Assembly: GCA_023423495.1 (NCBI GenBank)
Contig: JAFAFM010000150.1
Span: 1 to 7,190 of the forward strand
Reading direction: 5' to 3'
Origin: Armatimonadota bacterium
GTDB taxonomy: Bacteria > Armatimonadota > Fimbriimonadia > Fimbriimonadales > Fimbriimonadaceae
Length of the DNA stretch: 7,190 nt
Part shown: positions 6,008 to 7,190 of the stretch, piece after piece
Layout of the letters: every line of letters begins with the position of its first letter
Numbering within the stretch: the first letter of the stretch is position 1
Position numbers and translations under genes: made by a program
The notes under the pieces: model-generated
Told to the model about the DNA's origin: nothing
What the model saw: only the letters and a program-made list of their open reading frames with translations
Databases searched by the model: none

Positions 6008-7190
6008 ATGAGGAAGCTCTGGGGTGGCGCCTTCGGCGAAGATACAAACGCACTGGTGAATCGATTTGGGCAATCGATCCATACGGACCTGAATTTCTGG
6101 CAAGAAGATCTGATTGGATCCGTCGCCCACGCCCGAATGTTGGGAGCCGTGGGAATTGTCAGCGCCGATGACGCAGCCGCCCTCATTCGCGGATTGGAAC
6201 AAATTCATGAGGAAGGGCCGGAATCTCTTCCGTCGGATGTAGAGGATATCCACACAGCGATCGAAGTCCGATTAAGCGAAATTGTCGGAGATGTCGCTGG
6301 AAAGCTTCATACCGCGCGGAGTCGAAACGACCAGGTCGCCACGGATACACGCCTTTATCTCCACAACGAACTTATCGAGCTGTTCGACCTCATCAAGAAG
6401 CTGCAGAAGTGCATATTGGAAGCTGGTAGCCAATACCGTGGTGCAATCATGCCGGGTTGGACACATCAACAGAGGGCACAACCAATCACCCTCGGCTTTC
6501 ACCTTATGGCTCATTTCTGGGCACTGCAGCGACACGGCTGGCGTGCGGAGCGACTCTTCGAACTGGCCAACTACTCACCGCTGGGGGCAGCGGCTCTCGC
6601 CGGAACGAGCTTCCCGATCGACCGTGAAATGACGGCCCAGGAATTGGGATTTCTTGGCCCATTTCCGAATGCGCTGGACGCGACCAGCGACCGCTCGTAC
6701 ATTCTTGACACGCTCCATCTGTGCGCTTCAATCATGGTCGACCTGAGCCGAATTAGCCAGGAACTCGTGCTTTGGTCAGGGAGAGAATTCGGCTTTGTCT
6801 CCCTCCATGACAGCGTCACGACCGGCAGTTCCATCATGCCGCAGAAGCGGAATCCCGACATGGCCGAACTGATTCGCGGGCGAACAGGCCGCGTTATCGC
6901 GAATTGGGTGACACTGGCAACCACCCTGAAAGCGCTCCCACTGGGCTACAACCGAGACACCCAGGATGACAAGCCCCCCTTGTTCGATTCGATGGGAAAG
7001 GTCAAGGACTCTATCCAACTTGTCCACCTCATGCTTGATACCGCGACTTGGAATGTCGAACGGATGGCGGAATCCATTCGCGGCGATTTTTCGACCGCCA
7101 CGGAAATAGCCGACTTCCTCGCAACCACGGGAGTCCCATTCCGGAATGCCCATGAGATGGTCGGGCAGATCGTGCGAGGCTGTATAGATC
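6008..7190 (+). CDS. argH: Argininosuccinate lyase (3' partial)
   Basis: 394 codons are present and the frame is open at the window end; the family is usually about 450-470 residues, so roughly the last 60-75 are missing. The start MRKLWGGAF matches the conserved ArgH N-terminus. Other signatures: EDIHTAIEVRL (79-89), KLHTARSRNDQV (99-110), MPGWTHQQRAQP (around the acid/base His153) and GSSIMPQKRNP (273-283), the mobile catalytic loop with its serines. The enzyme splits argininosuccinate into arginine and fumarate, the last step of arginine biosynthesis, as a cytoplasmic homotetramer. Small departures from the commonest consensus are Ala103 (usually Gly in TGRSRND), Gln154 (usually Leu in THLQRAQ) and Arg281 (usually Lys in PQKKNP); none hits a known catalytic residue. 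No other arginine genes are in view. It starts 62 bases after the M34-like gene and probably has its own promoter. Confidence 0.97.
   Translation, partial: MRKLWGGAFGEDTNALVNRFGQSIHTDLNFWQEDLIGSVAHARMLGAVGIVSADDAAALIRGLEQIHEEGPESLPSDVEDIHTAIEVRLSEIVGDVAGKLHTARSRNDQVATDTRLYLHNELIELFDLIKKLQKCILEAGSQYRGAIMPGWTHQQRAQPITLGFHLMAHFWALQRHGWRAERLFELANYSPLGAAALAGTSFPIDREMTAQELGFLGPFPNALDATSDRSYILDTLHLCASIMVDLSRISQELVLWSGREFGFVSLHDSVTTGSSIMPQKRNPDMAELIRGRTGRVIANWVTLATTLKALPLGYNRDTQDDKPPLFDSMGKVKDSIQLVHLMLDTATWNVERMAESIRGDFSTATEIADFLATTGVPFRNAHEMVGQIVRGCID

Noticed and set aside
6272..7153. Several minus-strand and alternative-frame open frames over argH (for example 6571-6924 and 6776-7153)
   Set aside because: They lie opposite a strongly conserved argH frame and show no family motifs of their own, so they are antisense shadows.
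1..7190. Mobile elements, CRISPR arrays, tRNAs or a defence island
   Set aside because: No spaced direct repeats, transposase or integrase motifs, or tRNA-like folds were recognised, and the gene content is mainly housekeeping.

Overview
The window is compact, ordinary bacterial chromosome of moderate GC, with seven protein genes (the first and last cut by the window edges) and almost no intergenic space. I see no tRNA, rRNA, insertion sequence, phage gene, CRISPR array or origin. A PEP-CTERM sorted exported protein points to a diderm (Gram-negative type) bacterium with an exosortase system. Several start codons appear to lack Shine-Dalgarno sequences and instead have a -10 box 6 to 9 bases upstream, which suggests common leaderless transcription. 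A little-studied lineage such as Armatimonadota (Fimbriimonadia) would fit, but that is a guess from general character and not a proof.

Layout: (1) 1-576 (+), the C-terminal part of an M24 metallopeptidase (Xaa-Pro aminopeptidase type). (2) 573-1328 (-), a PEP-CTERM exported protein of unknown function, tail to tail with the peptidase and overlapping it by 4 bases. (3) 1406-2110 (-), rnc, RNase III, complete with all catalytic acidic residues. (4) 2111-3295 (-), a class I PLP aminotransferase of the aspartate aminotransferase type; its stop codon directly abuts the rnc start, so the two form an operon. (5) A 36-base divergent spacer (3296-3331) filled by a perfect 10-bp inverted repeat whose arms each carry a TATACT box, one per strand. 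(6) 3332-4378 (+), a BtuC/FecCD-type ABC importer permease without a neighbouring ATPase or binding protein. (7) 4413-5942 plus stop (+), a 510-residue protein made of two related halves: the first carries an anthrax-lethal-factor/Pro-Pro-endopeptidase-like (M34) zinc site, and the second is a copy in which every expected zinc and catalytic residue is replaced. (8) 6008-7190 (+), argH, argininosuccinate lyase, open at the window end.

The genes do not form one pathway: aminotransferase and argH belong to amino-acid metabolism, rnc to RNA processing, the permease to uptake, and the peptidases and PEP-CTERM protein to protein turnover or the cell surface. The two most interesting things are the active-plus-dead tandem M34-like protein and the symmetric divergent promoter, whose 10-base arm sequence recurs with one change just upstream of argH.
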